Source: Candidatus Melainabacteria bacterium (GTDB taxonomy: Bacteria > Cyanobacteriota > Vampirovibrionia > Gastranaerophilales > Gastranaerophilaceae). From it: 64,000 nt of DNA. Where the stretch lies: NCBI GenBank assembly GCA_003258725.1, contig QHMG01000004.1:186001-250000 (forward strand). The letters run 5' to 3'. Every line of letters begins with the position of its first letter. Position 1 is the stretch's first letter. Of this stretch, positions 19,634-29,468 are shown piece after piece. The position numbers and the translations under genes are program-made. The notes under the pieces were generated by a model that was not told where the DNA came from, ran no database searches, and saw only the letters and a program-made list of their open reading frames with translations.

Positions 19634-20499
19634 TCGTCAAATAATGGAGATTCTTTAGGTTTTATGCCAACTAGTTTTTTTATAATTCTAATTAAAACTA
19701 CATAATAAAATTTAAAGCGTTTTGTAATGGTTAAAAGGACTGTTTTTAAAAAGAATGGCAAAAATTTAATTCCAATTTTTTGAGTATTCCAAACATCTAG
19801 GTATGCGGATAAATTAACACTTTTAAATTTTATTTTCTTTTGTCTGAATAGGTAACTATTCTTGTGCTGTCGCCATTTTGTAAGTTTTTTGTTTATGTAA
19901 AATGCGTCATTTTTGTATGATACGTGAATAAATATCCACCAATCTAAAAGTGCATCAATGGGTGTGTCTAGGGGACAATTTTCTAATGCTTCTTTTTTTA
20001 TCATTACAGCTGAAAAAGTCAAAAGAAGGTTTTCAATGTTTAAATTATAAAAAATATTTTTAGGAAATTTTAATTTAGAAATTTTTGCTCTATTTTTTTC
20101 TAAATTATTTTTTACCGCTAAAACAGCTTTTTCGTCTCCGATTTCTTCAACATCATTGAATATAATACCGACTTGCGGATGATTTTTTATTGCTTGAACT
20201 CTTTCTTCAAGTGTATCTTTAGTCCATAAATCATCACTTTCTAAAAAAGCAATCCAATCACCTTTTGCATATTTCAAACCTGTTTTTACAGCTTGAGTAA
20301 GTCCTTTATTTTTGTCATGGCAAATTAATTTTATACGCTTGTCTTCGCAAAAAGATTTTATGACATTAACTGAATTGTCACAAGATGCATCATCAACAAT
20401 GACGAGTTCCCAATCTGTATAAGTTTGAGCCAATACAGATTTTATAGTTTCTGAAATATAATTTTCGTAGTTATAACTTGTTGTTATTATTGAAATCAT
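19630..20499 (-). CDS. family 2 glycosyltransferase
   Basis: 289 residues. GT-A fold start ISIITTSYNYENYISETIKSVLAQ, the nucleotide-binding IVDDASCDNS, and the DxD-type motif LESDDLW (residues ~88-94) are intact. The C-terminal third is basic and aromatic-rich and may lie against the membrane. With the RgpF-like gene and UDP-xylose synthase it forms a small surface-glycan group. Donor and acceptor unknown. Confidence 0.88.
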   Translation of the reverse strand: MISIITTSYNYENYISETIKSVLAQTYTDWELVIVDDASCDNSVNVIKSFCEDKRIKLICHDKNKGLTQAVKTGLKYAKGDWIAFLESDDLWTKDTLEERVQAIKNHPQVGIIFNDVEEIGDEKAVLAVKNNLEKNRAKISKLKFPKNIFYNLNIENLLLTFSAVMIKKEALENCPLDTPIDALLDWWIFIHVSYKNDAFYINKKLTKWRQHKNSYLFRQKKIKFKSVNLSAYLDVWNTQKIGIKFLPFFLKTVLLTITKRFKFYYVVLIRIIKKLVGIKPKESPLFDD

Positions 20500-20593
20500 T
20501 GTTTTTGTTTCTCTTTTTTATTATATTATCACAAGTTTTGCAACAACGCATAATTTTTAACTAGCCAAGTAAGCTAATAATTTTGACTTGTAC

Positions 20594-20622
20594 TTGACAA
20601 TTAGCTTTGGTTAAAATAGAAT
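20594..20622 (+). promoter_or_regulatory. promoter of tRNA-Cys
   Basis: TTGACA (20594-20599), 17-nt spacer, TAGAAT (20617-20622). A consensus -35 and near-consensus -10 sit 14 nt upstream of the mature tRNA. Confidence 0.8.
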
Positions 20623-20636
20623 TAAGAAAAGGTTAT

Positions 20637-20708
20637 GGCGACATGGCCAAGTGGTAAGGCAGAAGCCTGCAAAGCTTTTATCCCCCAGTTCGAATCTGGG
20701 TGTCGCCT
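20637..20708 (+). tRNA. trnC: tRNA-Cys (GCA)
   Basis: 72-nt cloverleaf. The acceptor stem ggcgaca pairs with tgtcgcc (20701-20707), discriminator T. D arm ggccaagtggtaaggc; anticodon stem gaagc/gcttt enclosing loop ctgcaaa with anticodon GCA at 20669-20671; T arm ccccagttcgaatctggg. CCA is not encoded, so the tRNA depends on the CCA-adding enzyme, a gene for which is in this window at 28.1-29.5 kb. Confidence 0.97.
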
Positions 20709-20717
20709 TTTTTATTT

Positions 20718-20754
20718 AACAGCTCTCAATACGTGAGAGCTGTTTTAATTTTTT
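20718..20754 (+). terminator. terminator after tRNA-Cys
   Basis: 11-bp stem aacagctctca (20718-20728) with tgagagctgtt (20734-20744), 5-nt loop, then a T-rich tail (ttaatttttt). Confidence 0.88.
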
Positions 20755-20810
20755 AAATCCTTTAAAATTAATGCTTGTAACCAATTTAAAAAGGCATGCT
20801 TTGTAATAGG

Positions 20811-20838
20811 TTGACAATTGATTTTGATATAATAAAAT
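20811..20838 (+). promoter_or_regulatory. promoter of tuf
   Basis: TTGACA (20811-20816), 16-nt spacer, TAAAAT (20833-20838); a perfect TATAAT also overlaps at 20828-20833 but at poor spacing. It leaves a leader of about 60 nt before the tuf start. Confidence 0.65.
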
Positions 20839-20905
20839 TAAGATACAGCTTAGTATTTATAATAAGTTAGTTTAGTAAAATAAGTAAAAAAAGGAGACCA
20901 CTAAA

Positions 20906-22114
20906 ATGGCACGCGAAAAGTACGAAAGAACCAAACCGCACGTTAACGTTGGTACTATTGGTCACGTAGACCACGGTAAAACAACTTTAACAGCAGCAAT
21001 CACAGCTACATTAGCAGCAGCAGGTCAAGCTGAATTAAAGAAATTTGATGAAATTGATGCTGCTCCAGAAGAAAAAGCAAGAGGTATTACTATCTCTACT
21101 GCTCACGTAGAATACGAAACAGCAACAAGACACTATGCTCACGTTGACTGCCCAGGCCACGCCGACTACGTTAAAAACATGATTACAGGTGCTGCTCAAA
21201 TGGACGGTGCAATTCTTGTAGTTGCTGCAACAGATGGTGCAATGCCTCAAACTCGTGAACACATCCTACTTGCAAGACAAGTTGGTGTTCCAAACTTAGT
21301 AGTATTCTTAAATAAATGTGATATGGTTGATGACCCTGAATTATTAGAATTAGTAGAAATGGAAGTTAGAGAACTTCTTTCTTCATACGAATTTGATGGT
21401 GACAACATTCCATTCATCCACGGTTCAGCTTTGAAAGCTTTAGAAGCAGTTCAAGCTAATCCTTCAATTAAACGTGGCGAAGATAAATGGGTTGACAAAA
21501 TCTGGGAATTGATGGATGCATTAGATACATACTTCCCTGAACCTCAACGTGATTTAGACAAACCATTCTTGATGCCAGTTGAAGACGTATTCTCTATTAC
21601 AGGTCGTGGTACAGTAGCAACAGGTAGAGTAGAACGTGGTATTGTTAAAGTTGGTGATGAAGTTGAATTAGTTGGTTTAGGCGAAACTAAAAAAACAACT
21701 GTAACAGGTGTTGAAATGTTCAGAAAACAACTTGATCAAGGTCAAGCTGGTGACAACATCGGTGCTTTATTAAGAGGTGTTGATAAAACTGAAATTCAAC
21801 GTGGTCAAGTATTAGCTAAACCTGGTACAATTCACCCACACACAAAATTCACAGCTAACGTTTATGTTTTAACTAAAGAAGAAGGCGGACGTCACACTCC
21901 ATTCTTCCCTGGTTACAGACCTCAATTCTACATCAGAACAACTGACGTAACTGGTTCTATTCAATTTGACGGCGAAATGGTAATGCCTGGTGACAACGTT
22001 GTAATGAACGTTGAATTGATTGCTCCTGTAGCTATCGAAGAAGGTATGAGATTCGCTATTCGTGAAGGCGGCAGAACAGTTGGTGCTGGTGTTGTTGACA
22101 AAATTATTGAATAA
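20906..22114 (+). CDS. tuf: translation elongation factor Tu
   Basis: 402 residues, normal length. GTPase motifs [14 protein letters not shown] (G1), GITI in the switch region, [15 protein letters not shown] (G3), NKCDM (G4) and GSALKAL (G5) are intact. It delivers aminoacyl-tRNA to the ribosome. An AAGGAG ribosome-binding site lies 9 nt before the ATG. Codon choice is visibly more restricted than in neighbours, as expected for a highly expressed gene. Unlike the common str operon arrangement, tuf stands alone here between tRNA-Cys and its own terminator. Confidence 0.99.
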   Translation: MAREKYERTKPHVNVGTIGHVDHGKTTLTAAITATLAAAGQAELKKFDEIDAAPEEKARGITISTAHVEYETATRHYAHVDCPGHADYVKNMITGAAQMDGAILVVAATDGAMPQTREHILLARQVGVPNLVVFLNKCDMVDDPELLELVEMEVRELLSSYEFDGDNIPFIHGSALKALEAVQANPSIKRGEDKWVDKIWELMDALDTYFPEPQRDLDKPFLMPVEDVFSITGRGTVATGRVERGIVKVGDEVELVGLGETKKTTVTGVEMFRKQLDQGQAGDNIGALLRGVDKTEIQRGQVLAKPGTIHPHTKFTANVYVLTKEEGGRHTPFFPGYRPQFYIRTTDVTGSIQFDGEMVMPGDNVVMNVELIAPVAIEEGMRFAIREGGRTVGAGVVDKIIE

Positions 22115-22137
22115 TTTTTTAATAATATAAACATACC

Positions 22138-22172
22138 AAAAAGAGCTTATCGAAAGATAGGCTCTTTTTTTT
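22138..22172 (+). terminator. terminator after tuf
   Basis: 14-bp stem (22138-22151 with 22156-22169, one G-T wobble) capped by a GAAA tetraloop and followed by a T-run. Confidence 0.92.
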
Positions 22173-22226
22173 ATTTATTTTGTATGCTATAATTCTACAC
22201 AAAGAGTATAATAGGAATTTTATTTT

Positions 22227-23024
22227 ATGGATGCAAAAGAAAAAGACGAGAAAATACTTTATTATTTGGCTAAAGTTGTTCAAGACTTGGCACTAAAAAA
22301 TTATACAGAAATAGTTAAAACAATAAAAGAACTGTTAGAAATTGATGAAAAAGCTGATTATTACGGTATTATCGGACTTGCAGAATATAAACTAGGTGAA
22401 TATGAGGATTCAATTACTCATTTAGATAAAGCTATTGAATTATCACCAAGAGCAGATTATTACTGTAATTTGGGTATGGCAAAAGATGCCATTAAAGATA
22501 AAAAAGGTGCGTTGAATGCTTATGAAAAAGCAGTTGAAATGAACCCTAAATCGGATTATTATTACAGCAATGTAGCCTCTATTAAATATGATATGGGGCA
22601 ATATGACGAGGCTATCGAGGATTATTCAAAGGCGATTGAACTAGGCCCAAAAGAAGATACTTATTATGGTATGCGTGGGCTATCAAAAGTTAAGGCCGGT
22701 AGAGCTGACGAAGCTATTGAAGATTATATTTCTGCAATTGGTATCAATAAAAACGAGATTGAATATTATTACAGATTAGCAAATATTTATTTAGAAAAGA
22801 AAGATTACGAAAACGCATCAGAATATTATGAAAAAGTTCTTGCATTGTGTAAAGAACAAGGCGGAGATGTTTTCGATGCTGTTGGTGTTTCTTATCTTGT
22901 TAAATGTTATTTAAGGTATGCTCGTGTAAAAGTTGCGCAAGGTGATTATCAAGCTGCACAAGAAATGTTGACTGTATCAATTAACAAAGATCCAAAACTG
23001 GATGTTGATAATGCAGGTGATTAA
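22227..23024 (+). CDS. tetratricopeptide-repeat protein
   Basis: 265 residues, no signal peptide. Six or seven consecutive TPR units with the repeated pattern ADYY-(N/G)-G-A-x-x-x-(L/M)G-Y-EA-x-x-Y-KAIEL-P (residues ~35-230). The -DYYx- signature recurs at the start of each unit, so the repeats are recently duplicated. A cytoplasmic protein-protein interaction role is expected from the family; partner unknown. It has its own terminator, shared with the convergent 77-residue gene. Confidence 0.85.
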   Translation: MDAKEKDEKILYYLAKVVQDLALKNYTEIVKTIKELLEIDEKADYYGIIGLAEYKLGEYEDSITHLDKAIELSPRADYYCNLGMAKDAIKDKKGALNAYEKAVEMNPKSDYYYSNVASIKYDMGQYDEAIEDYSKAIELGPKEDTYYGMRGLSKVKAGRADEAIEDYISAIGINKNEIEYYYRLANIYLEKKDYENASEYYEKVLALCKEQGGDVFDAVGVSYLVKCYLRYARVKVAQGDYQAAQEMLTVSINKDPKLDVDNAGD

Positions 23025-23032
23025 AGTATAGC

Positions 23033-23064
23033 AAAAAGGTTGAACCAATTGGTTCAACCTTTTT
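23033..23064. terminator. bidirectional intrinsic terminator
   Basis: 14-bp perfect stem aaaaaggttgaacc (23033-23046) with its complement (23051-23064), loop aatt, A/T runs on both sides; between convergent genes. Confidence 0.9.
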
Positions 23065-23089
23065 GTAATTTAAACTATTAAATTTTTTA

Positions 23090-23323
23090 TTATGCAATAC
23101 CGATTTGGCGCATTGGCATTGCCTTTTTACCCATTTGAGCTGCGCTTGTTTGAACAGCACCGTCTTTAATGCCTAAGCCAACGTAAGCCATATCGTTTGA
23201 GAATGGATTACCACCGTCAGCACCTGCTCTTTTAACAGCAGATACAGGTTGGAATTGACCTATGCCTTTTACACCTTGAAGTTTTGTTGCAAATGGATTA
23301 TTGTTTAATGCTGAAATATCCAA
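23090..23323 (-). CDS. small uncharacterised Gly/Ala-rich protein
   Basis: 77 residues from a TTG start with GAAAGGA 9 nt upstream; an in-frame stop lies just beyond, so no longer form exists. The sequence is low in charge and probably disordered: it opens MDISALNNNPFATKLQ and contains GNPFSNDMAYVGLGIKDG and a Met/Lys C-terminus. No signal peptide or membrane segment. A strong terminator and good start context support it as a real gene. The NPFA-K-LQ opening resembles the N-terminal region of the HNH-like protein at 46.3-47.5 kb. Confidence 0.65.
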   Translation of the reverse strand: MDISALNNNPFATKLQGVKGIGQFQPVSAVKRAGADGGNPFSNDMAYVGLGIKDGAVQTSAAQMGKKAMPMRQIGIA

Positions 23324-23419
23324 TTTTAATATCCTTTCTTACATTTATATTAAAACATTGTTTTTTGAAAAATTGCCTAATGTTAACAAAATATTTACAA
23401 TTTCTTTTTTGTTTTCGTG

Positions 23420-23448
23420 TTGAATTGCCCCTGTGTTTTTGATAGAAT
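23420..23448 (+). promoter_or_regulatory. promoter of gpmI
   Basis: TTGAAT (23420-23425), 17-nt spacer, TAGAAT (23443-23448), about 40 nt before the gpmI start. Confidence 0.65.
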
Positions 23449-23487
23449 TAATTGGCTAAAAATAAATATTTAAAAGGGGATATGAAT

Positions 23488-25014
23488 ATGACAAATCGTG
23501 TTTTATTATGTATTATGGACGGTTGGGGAATAGAAGTTGGTGCTGAAAAATATGACGCAACTGTTCTTGCAGATGCAACAAATGTTAAACATTTAGAAGC
23601 AACTGAAAAGTTTACAAAAATCCATGCTGATGGTCAATATGTAGGCTTGCCGAAAGGTCAAATGGGCAATAGTGAGGTTGGTCACTTAAATTTAGGTGCT
23701 GGCAGAGTTGTTCATCAAGATTTGTCAAAAATTAATTTAAGCATAAAAGACGGTAGCTTCTTTAAAAATGAAAAATTCTTACAAGCTATTGAACACGTTA
23801 AAAAGAATGATTCAGCTTTACATTTGTATGGTTTAGTTTCAACAGGTGGTGTTCACTCATCATTAGATCATTTGTTAGCTTTAATTAAATTAGCTGCTGA
23901 TAATGGTTTGAAAAAAGTTTATGTACACGCTTTCTTAGACGGTCGTGATACACCTCCAGCAAGTGCTTGCACCTTCTTGCAAGTTGTAGAAGATGAATTA
24001 AAAAAATATAATCTTCCTCAAATTGCATCAGTTGTGGGCAGATATTGGATTATGGATAGAGATAATCGTTGGGAACGTGTTGAAAAGGGTTATAATTGCT
24101 TACTTTTAGGCGAAGGTAATAAGGCTGAAAATGCTATTGCGGGTGTTAAAGCGTCTTATGATAACAAAATTACTGATGAATTTGTAGAGCCAATCGTTTG
24201 TGGTGGCGAAGAATCAAGAATTCACGATAACGATGCAATTATTTTCTTTAACTATCGTCCAGATAGAGCTAGAGAAATTTCTAAAGCAATTAACTTTACT
24301 GATTTTGACGGCTTTAAAAGAAAAGTTGTTAGAAAAAATATTTGCTATGTAACTTTTACTCAATATGATGAAACATTTACATTCCCTGTTGCATTTGAAA
24401 AAACAAAAATGGTAAATATTTTAGGTGACGTTTTAGAAGCAAACGGTGTAAACCAATTTAGAACAGCGGAAACTGAAAAATACGCTCACGTAACATTCTT
24501 CTTTAATGGCGGTATTGAAGAACCAAATGCGCACGAGACTCGTAAGCTAGTTGCATCACCAAAGGTTGCGACTTATGATATGCAACCAGAAATGAGTGCT
24601 CCGGAAGTTTGCCAAAACGTATTAGACGCAATTGACGATAAAAAATATGGATTTATCTTAGTAAACTTTGCAAACCCTGATATGGTTGGTCACACAGGAG
24701 TTTTAGATGCAGCGGTTAAGGCTTGTAAAACAGTTGATGAATGTGTTGGTAAAATAGCTAAAAAATGTAAAGAAAATGGTGTGATTATGGTTCTAACAGC
24801 AGATCACGGTAACGCAGAAATGATGATGGATGAAAAAACAGGAAAACCTCATACAGCGCACACAACAAACGAAGTGCCATTTGTAATTATTAATGCCGAC
24901 AAAAATATTGAATTGAAAGAAGATGGTGCGTTGTGTAATGTTGCACCAACAATCTTGCAATTAATGGGTATTAAACAACCTGCTGAAATGGATTGTGAAT
25001 CTTTAATCAAATAG
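23488..25014 (+). CDS. gpmI: 2,3-bisphosphoglycerate-independent phosphoglycerate mutase
   Basis: 508 residues. The ATG at 23488 is chosen because AAAAGGGG sits 8 nt upstream; the ATG at 23482 is too close and the TTG at 23452 lies next to the -10 box. The Mn-binding and phosphoserine site is MGNSEVGHLN with Ser62. Other motifs are FLDGRDTPP, GRYWIMDRDNRWERV, FFNYRPDRAREI and the late metal site ADHGNAE with HTTNEVP. It interconverts 3- and 2-phosphoglycerate in glycolysis without a bisphosphate cofactor. The SNF2 gene follows 12 nt later. Confidence 0.98.
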   Translation: MTNRVLLCIMDGWGIEVGAEKYDATVLADATNVKHLEATEKFTKIHADGQYVGLPKGQMGNSEVGHLNLGAGRVVHQDLSKINLSIKDGSFFKNEKFLQAIEHVKKNDSALHLYGLVSTGGVHSSLDHLLALIKLAADNGLKKVYVHAFLDGRDTPPASACTFLQVVEDELKKYNLPQIASVVGRYWIMDRDNRWERVEKGYNCLLLGEGNKAENAIAGVKASYDNKITDEFVEPIVCGGEESRIHDNDAIIFFNYRPDRAREISKAINFTDFDGFKRKVVRKNICYVTFTQYDETFTFPVAFEKTKMVNILGDVLEANGVNQFRTAETEKYAHVTFFFNGGIEEPNAHETRKLVASPKVATYDMQPEMSAPEVCQNVLDAIDDKKYGFILVNFANPDMVGHTGVLDAAVKACKTVDECVGKIAKKCKENGVIMVLTADHGNAEMMMDEKTGKPHTAHTTNEVPFVIINADKNIELKEDGALCNVAPTILQLMGIKQPAEMDCESLIK

Positions 25015-25026
25015 TAAAGGAAAATT

Positions 25027-27999
25027 ATGACGGAGAAGACTAAAGGATTAGATATAGATTTATCATTTAAAAAGAATAATGTTGATGAATTATTCTTTAA
25101 TTTGAGCGAAAACCCAAATGGTTTCAAAAATAAGGATTTTCGTTACACATTGAGTTTAATTTATCAAATTGTTGAAGATGAATTTGAAGGTGTTTTCTTA
25201 AGCCCTAATTCGCCTGTAAGAAATACTGATTTTTATATGGTAAATAATAACGGAAAACAATCATTCTTTGTCACTCCGACAAATAATTTTCAATATTACT
25301 TAAAGTCAAAAGGTTCTTTATTCCGTTGTTCATCAAGCGTAATTGGCACAAAAGTTGGTTATGCCTTGCCAAAAGATTTGGTTTTAGATTATTTTGGTGG
25401 ATTTGGTGAAATAGTTGATTTTGATGATATTTCATACACATTTATATATTTGAATAAATTGACTCAATTTGTTTTAAAATTGATTGAAAAATTATACTTC
25501 ATACCAACAGTAAAACGTCGTGGACAAATGTTTCGAATTGTTTATGAGCCAATTATTGCAAACAAGCAATTAGCAAGAATTATCAATCAATTTGAAGAAA
25601 ATATTCCAGAGGATTTATTTATTCAAGGTGAAATGCCTAAAAACTTTGTAAGTGATTTTATTTATGATTACTTAAATTATGTTATTTACAAATTCTTGGG
25701 TATTAAAGCATATAAATTTAAAGACATTAAATCTGGTACTTACCTAATCAAAGATTTAGAACAAAAATCCTTGATGAAGGGTAATGATTATGCAGAAAAC
25801 TTTGCACAATGGTTTGATGAATTATATTTAGGCAAATACGACGTTATTCCATTCTTTAAAGTTAATAAGATTTCTGATGAATTGTTCCAATTGAAGGTTC
25901 ATATTAAAAATAGAAAAACTGGCGAAGAAGCTTTAATTGATGATTTATATACAAAAGATGAAGTGTTTGGTGTAAATTCTTCTGATATAGCAAAAATTGT
26001 TGAAAAACAATTGAATTATGCAAATAGATATATGCCAGAACTTGAAACTTTGTTTGAAGATGAAGATAAATTAGCTTTAGATTTGAACTTGGGTGAAGTT
26101 TATAAAATTATTACTCAAACCGCATACTATTTACAAAAAGCTCAAATAGAGGTAATTCTACCAGATGAACTTGTAAATGTTATAGTTCCAAGAGCATCTA
26201 TCAACGCAAGGGTTAAAGCCTCTCGTTCAGGTGATTTGTTGGATATTTTCAACACAACTTCTTCAAGTGCAATTTCATTAGACGATATTTTAGACTTTTC
26301 TTACGAAATTGCATTAGGCAATGATAAATTGTCTTTAGAAGAATTCCAAGAGTTGGTTAAAGGTTCTCAAGGTTTGGTGAAATATAAAGATAAATACATT
26401 CTTATTGATCAAGATGAAAGCAAAAAAATCTTTGAAAAAATTGCAAAAGCTGACCATAGTAAGATGACAAGAATGAAATTAATTCACGCATCAATGTCAG
26501 GTCAGTTAGAAGACTTTGATTTTGATTATGATGAAGCCTTTGCAAATATCTTGAAGGACTTTACAAAACCTGTTGAAGTTGACCCGCCAAAAGGCTTGAA
26601 GGGTGAACTTCGACCATACCAACAAACTGGTCTTAAATGGTTATGGACAAATGTTTCAAAAGGATTTGGCTGTTGTATGGCAGATGACATGGGGTTAGGT
26701 AAAACAATTCAAGTTATCAGTTTGATTTTGAAACTTAAAGAGGAAGAAAAACTTAAAAAGCCTGTACTTGTTGTATGTCCAACAACATTAATGGGTAATT
26801 GGATGAAGGAATTGCAACTATTTGCACCTGACTTAAAAGCAACAACATATCACGGCTTAGACAGACAATTAAATACTAACGTCGATATTATTCTTACAAC
26901 TTATGCAATTATGAGGATTGATATTGAAGAATTGAAAAAACAACAATGGGGTATGATTATTGTTGATGAAGCTCAAAATATAAAAAATCCTGATACGGCT
27001 CAAACATTAGCGGTTAAAATCTTGAAATCAGATATCAAGATTGCAATGACAGGTACTCCTGTTGAAAATAGATTAACAGAATTGTGGAGTATTTTTGACT
27101 TTATCAATGCTGGATATTTAGGTTCGTTGAAGGAATTTCAAAAGAGTTATGCTATTCCAATTGAAAGATTTAAAGAAACTTCTCGTGCGACAAAATTGAA
27201 GATGTCAGTATCTCCATTTGTTCTAAGACGTTTGAAAACAGACAAGCATGTTATCTCAGATTTACCAGAAAAAATGGTACTTAATGATTACTGCTACTTG
27301 TCTAAGAACCAAGCTGTTCTTTACGAAAAGACTTTGAACGAAATGATGGAAAAGATAAGTGGATTTACAGGTATAAACAGACGTGGCAATATTTTCAAAC
27401 TTATTACTGCTCTAAAACAAATTTGCAACCACCCTTACCAATTCTTGAAATCAGGTGATATGAACAAAGAATCTTCAGGTAAGATGGAACAATGTATCCA
27501 ATTGGTACAAAGCATTATTGATAATGATGAAAAGACATTAATCTTTACTCAATATAAAGAAATGGGTGATATTTTAACCCATGTAATTGAAGAAGAATGT
27601 AATACGACTCCATTGTTCTTCCATGGTTCATTGAATGTTAATCAACGTGAAGAAATGATTAATAAATTCCAAACAGATACAGATACAAAGGTTATGATAT
27701 TATCATTAAAAGCTGGTGGTACAGGTTTGAACCTAACTTCAGCAACAAATGTTATTCATTATGACTTGTGGTGGAATCCTGCGGTTGAAGATCAAGCTAC
27801 CGACCGTACTTACCGTATTGGTCAAGACAAAAATGTTATGGTACATAGACTTATCACGCTTGGTACTTTTGAAGAAAAAATTGATGAAATGCTTAAATCT
27901 AAGAAAGAACTTGCTGATATGGCTGTTTACGAAGGTGAAAAGATTATTACAGAACTTTCAGACGAAGAAATCTACGAAATCTTTACACTTTCTGCATAA
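25027..27999 (+). CDS. SNF2/Rad54-family ATP-dependent helicase
   Basis: 990 residues. The C-terminal ~460 residues form a complete Swi2/Snf2 motor: Walker A DDMGLGKT (~residue 552), VVCPTTLMGNW, Walker B DEAQ (~645), MTGTPVENR, SPFVLRRLKTDK, LIFTQYKEM, LSLKAGGTGLNLT and DQATDRTYRIGQ. The N-terminal ~500 residues have no zinc-finger SWIM motif and are not recognised, apart from a region before the motor that may be the bacterial SNF2-associated domain. Such proteins translocate on double-stranded DNA and may remodel RNA polymerase or repair complexes. It follows gpmI closely and ends in a strong terminator. Confidence 0.93.
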   Translation: MTEKTKGLDIDLSFKKNNVDELFFNLSENPNGFKNKDFRYTLSLIYQIVEDEFEGVFLSPNSPVRNTDFYMVNNNGKQSFFVTPTNNFQYYLKSKGSLFRCSSSVIGTKVGYALPKDLVLDYFGGFGEIVDFDDISYTFIYLNKLTQFVLKLIEKLYFIPTVKRRGQMFRIVYEPIIANKQLARIINQFEENIPEDLFIQGEMPKNFVSDFIYDYLNYVIYKFLGIKAYKFKDIKSGTYLIKDLEQKSLMKGNDYAENFAQWFDELYLGKYDVIPFFKVNKISDELFQLKVHIKNRKTGEEALIDDLYTKDEVFGVNSSDIAKIVEKQLNYANRYMPELETLFEDEDKLALDLNLGEVYKIITQTAYYLQKAQIEVILPDELVNVIVPRASINARVKASRSGDLLDIFNTTSSSAISLDDILDFSYEIALGNDKLSLEEFQELVKGSQGLVKYKDKYILIDQDESKKIFEKIAKADHSKMTRMKLIHASMSGQLEDFDFDYDEAFANILKDFTKPVEVDPPKGLKGELRPYQQTGLKWLWTNVSKGFGCCMADDMGLGKTIQVISLILKLKEEEKLKKPVLVVCPTTLMGNWMKELQLFAPDLKATTYHGLDRQLNTNVDIILTTYAIMRIDIEELKKQQWGMIIVDEAQNIKNPDTAQTLAVKILKSDIKIAMTGTPVENRLTELWSIFDFINAGYLGSLKEFQKSYAIPIERFKETSRATKLKMSVSPFVLRRLKTDKHVISDLPEKMVLNDYCYLSKNQAVLYEKTLNEMMEKISGFTGINRRGNIFKLITALKQICNHPYQFLKSGDMNKESSGKMEQCIQLVQSIIDNDEKTLIFTQYKEMGDILTHVIEEECNTTPLFFHGSLNVNQREEMINKFQTDTDTKVMILSLKAGGTGLNLTSATNVIHYDLWWNPAVEDQATDRTYRIGQDKNVMVHRLITLGTFEEKIDEMLKSKKELADMAVYEGEKIITELSDEEIYEIFTLSA

Positions 28000-28030
28000 A
28001 TTTCAGATACCGTACAAATGTGTTATGGCG

Positions 28031-28069
28031 AAAAAGTGCGAGTTTGCGAAACAAACCCGCACTTTTTTT
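28031..28069. terminator. intrinsic terminator between convergent genes
   Basis: 16-bp stem (28031-28046 with 28052-28067, one A/C mismatch), loop cgaaa, flanked by A5 and T7. It serves the SNF2 gene, and its right edge touches the stop of the convergent cca gene. Confidence 0.88.
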
Positions 28070-29468
28070 AATATTTTTCAACAAACTTAGTCGCTTGTTC
28101 TTTTGTTGTAATATCACCATTGAATTGAGCTTCTTTTAGCGCATCAATTATTTCACCAAGCTCTTTAGACGGTTTTATATTTTTAATTTTCATAATTTCT
28201 TCGCCAGAAAGTAACTTTGGTAAAGGTTTTAGAGTATCTTTAACCTCAAGATAGTATTTTAAAAGAGATTGAAGCCCTGTAATGTTGTTGCGTACAATTT
28301 CATCAGTAATTGCTTCTCCACGAGCTGAAAGCCTGTCTGACATTGCTACAATAATGTTATCAATTACATTATCACCCATTCTGCGAATGTATCTCATTTT
28401 TGTTTTATCCGAAAGTCCTTCTGTAACAATAATATTAGACGGATAGATATGATATCTAATCATAGCTTCAATGTATTCAATTTGTTTTTTAGAGAATTTT
28501 AAATTGCGAAGAATTGGCTTGCACATATCAGCGCCAACTAATTCATGCTTGATAAAACGGTGTCTACCTGTATCTTCAATTGTCCAGCAAGAAAATTTTC
28601 CAATATCGTGCATAAAACCTGCTAATTTTAAGTGAGCAAGTCGAGTAAATCCGCCAAAATCAATTCTATCAAGGTGATTTTTTACTTCTTTGTTTGCAAT
28701 TTTATAGAAATTTTGGATTTGTCGAACAGTTTCAATAGAGTGTCCAATTAGCGGTAAGTGATGGTGTGAATTTGGTGGAACTTTTTTTACATCGTTGAAA
28801 ATCGGCAGAATTTCACATAAAAGACCTGATTTATCTAGATTTTCGAGTGCCTTTACCGTGTAGTTACCACTAAAAAGTTTCATTAATTCATAATTAATAC
28901 GTTCTTTTGCTGGTTTATTGATTAAATTTTTGTGTTGTTTAACTATTTTGATTAAATTTTCATCAATGTCAAAGCCTGTAATTGCTTGAAATCTGAATAT
29001 TCTAAGTAACCTTAAAGGGTCATCTATAAGGTTTTGTTCAGAGATTATATTTATTTTTTCATCATTTAAATCTTTAAATCCACTGAATAAATCAATAAAC
29101 TTGTCATCTTGTAAGTCATAAGCAATTGCGTTCATTCTCAAATCACGGCGCTCTAAATCCTTTTGCAAACTATTTTCTATCGGGTTTGTGATATCAATAA
29201 AATTGATTTTGTCTCTTAAAACAAGCCTGTAAATGTGGTTAATTTCATCAAGTGGAATATATGTTGCATCAAGTTCTTTTGCAAGCTCTTGAGCGAAGAT
29301 TTTAGCGTCTTTTTCAACGACAATAATATCTTTATCGTGATTTTCTTTGCCTAAACAAAAATCACGTATAACACCGCCAACAAGTAATACTTTTGTGTTT
29401 TTAGCAAAAGTTTTTATTTGTTGAATTAATTTATCGGATTTAATTTTATTTGTTATTTGAGAACTCAT
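28068..29468 (-). CDS. cca: CCA tRNA nucleotidyltransferase / poly(A) polymerase family with HD domain
   Basis: 466 residues. The class II nucleotidyltransferase start is VLLVGGVIRD followed by the metal-binding DKD (~residue 43), then the motifs RRDLRMNAIAYDL and DDPLRLLRIFRF. A C-terminal HD domain carries HDIGKFSCW and HHHLPLIGHS. It adds or repairs CCA at tRNA 3' ends, which is needed here since tRNA-Cys does not encode CCA; some members only add A or act on other RNAs. It is the last gene of the minus-strand operon and its start overlaps rsmE by 23 nt. Confidence 0.88.
   Translation of the reverse strand: MSSQITNKIKSDKLIQQIKTFAKNTKVLLVGGVIRDFCLGKENHDKDIIVVEKDAKIFAQELAKELDATYIPLDEINHIYRLVLRDKINFIDITNPIENSLQKDLERRDLRMNAIAYDLQDDKFIDLFSGFKDLNDEKINIISEQNLIDDPLRLLRIFRFQAITGFDIDENLIKIVKQHKNLINKPAKERINYELMKLFSGNYTVKALENLDKSGLLCEILPIFNDVKKVPPNSHHHLPLIGHSIETVRQIQNFYKIANKEVKNHLDRIDFGGFTRLAHLKLAGFMHDIGKFSCWTIEDTGRHRFIKHELVGADMCKPILRNLKFSKKQIEYIEAMIRYHIYPSNIIVTEGLSDKTKMRYIRRMGDNVIDNIIVAMSDRLSARGEAITDEIVRNNITGLQSLLKYYLEVKDTLKPLPKLLSGEEIMKIKNIKPSKELGEIIDALKEAQFNGDITTKEQATKFVEKY

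Noticed and set aside
27749..28090. 113-residue ORF at the end of the SNF2 gene
   Set aside because: Out of frame with the clear helicase motifs and running through the terminator hairpin.
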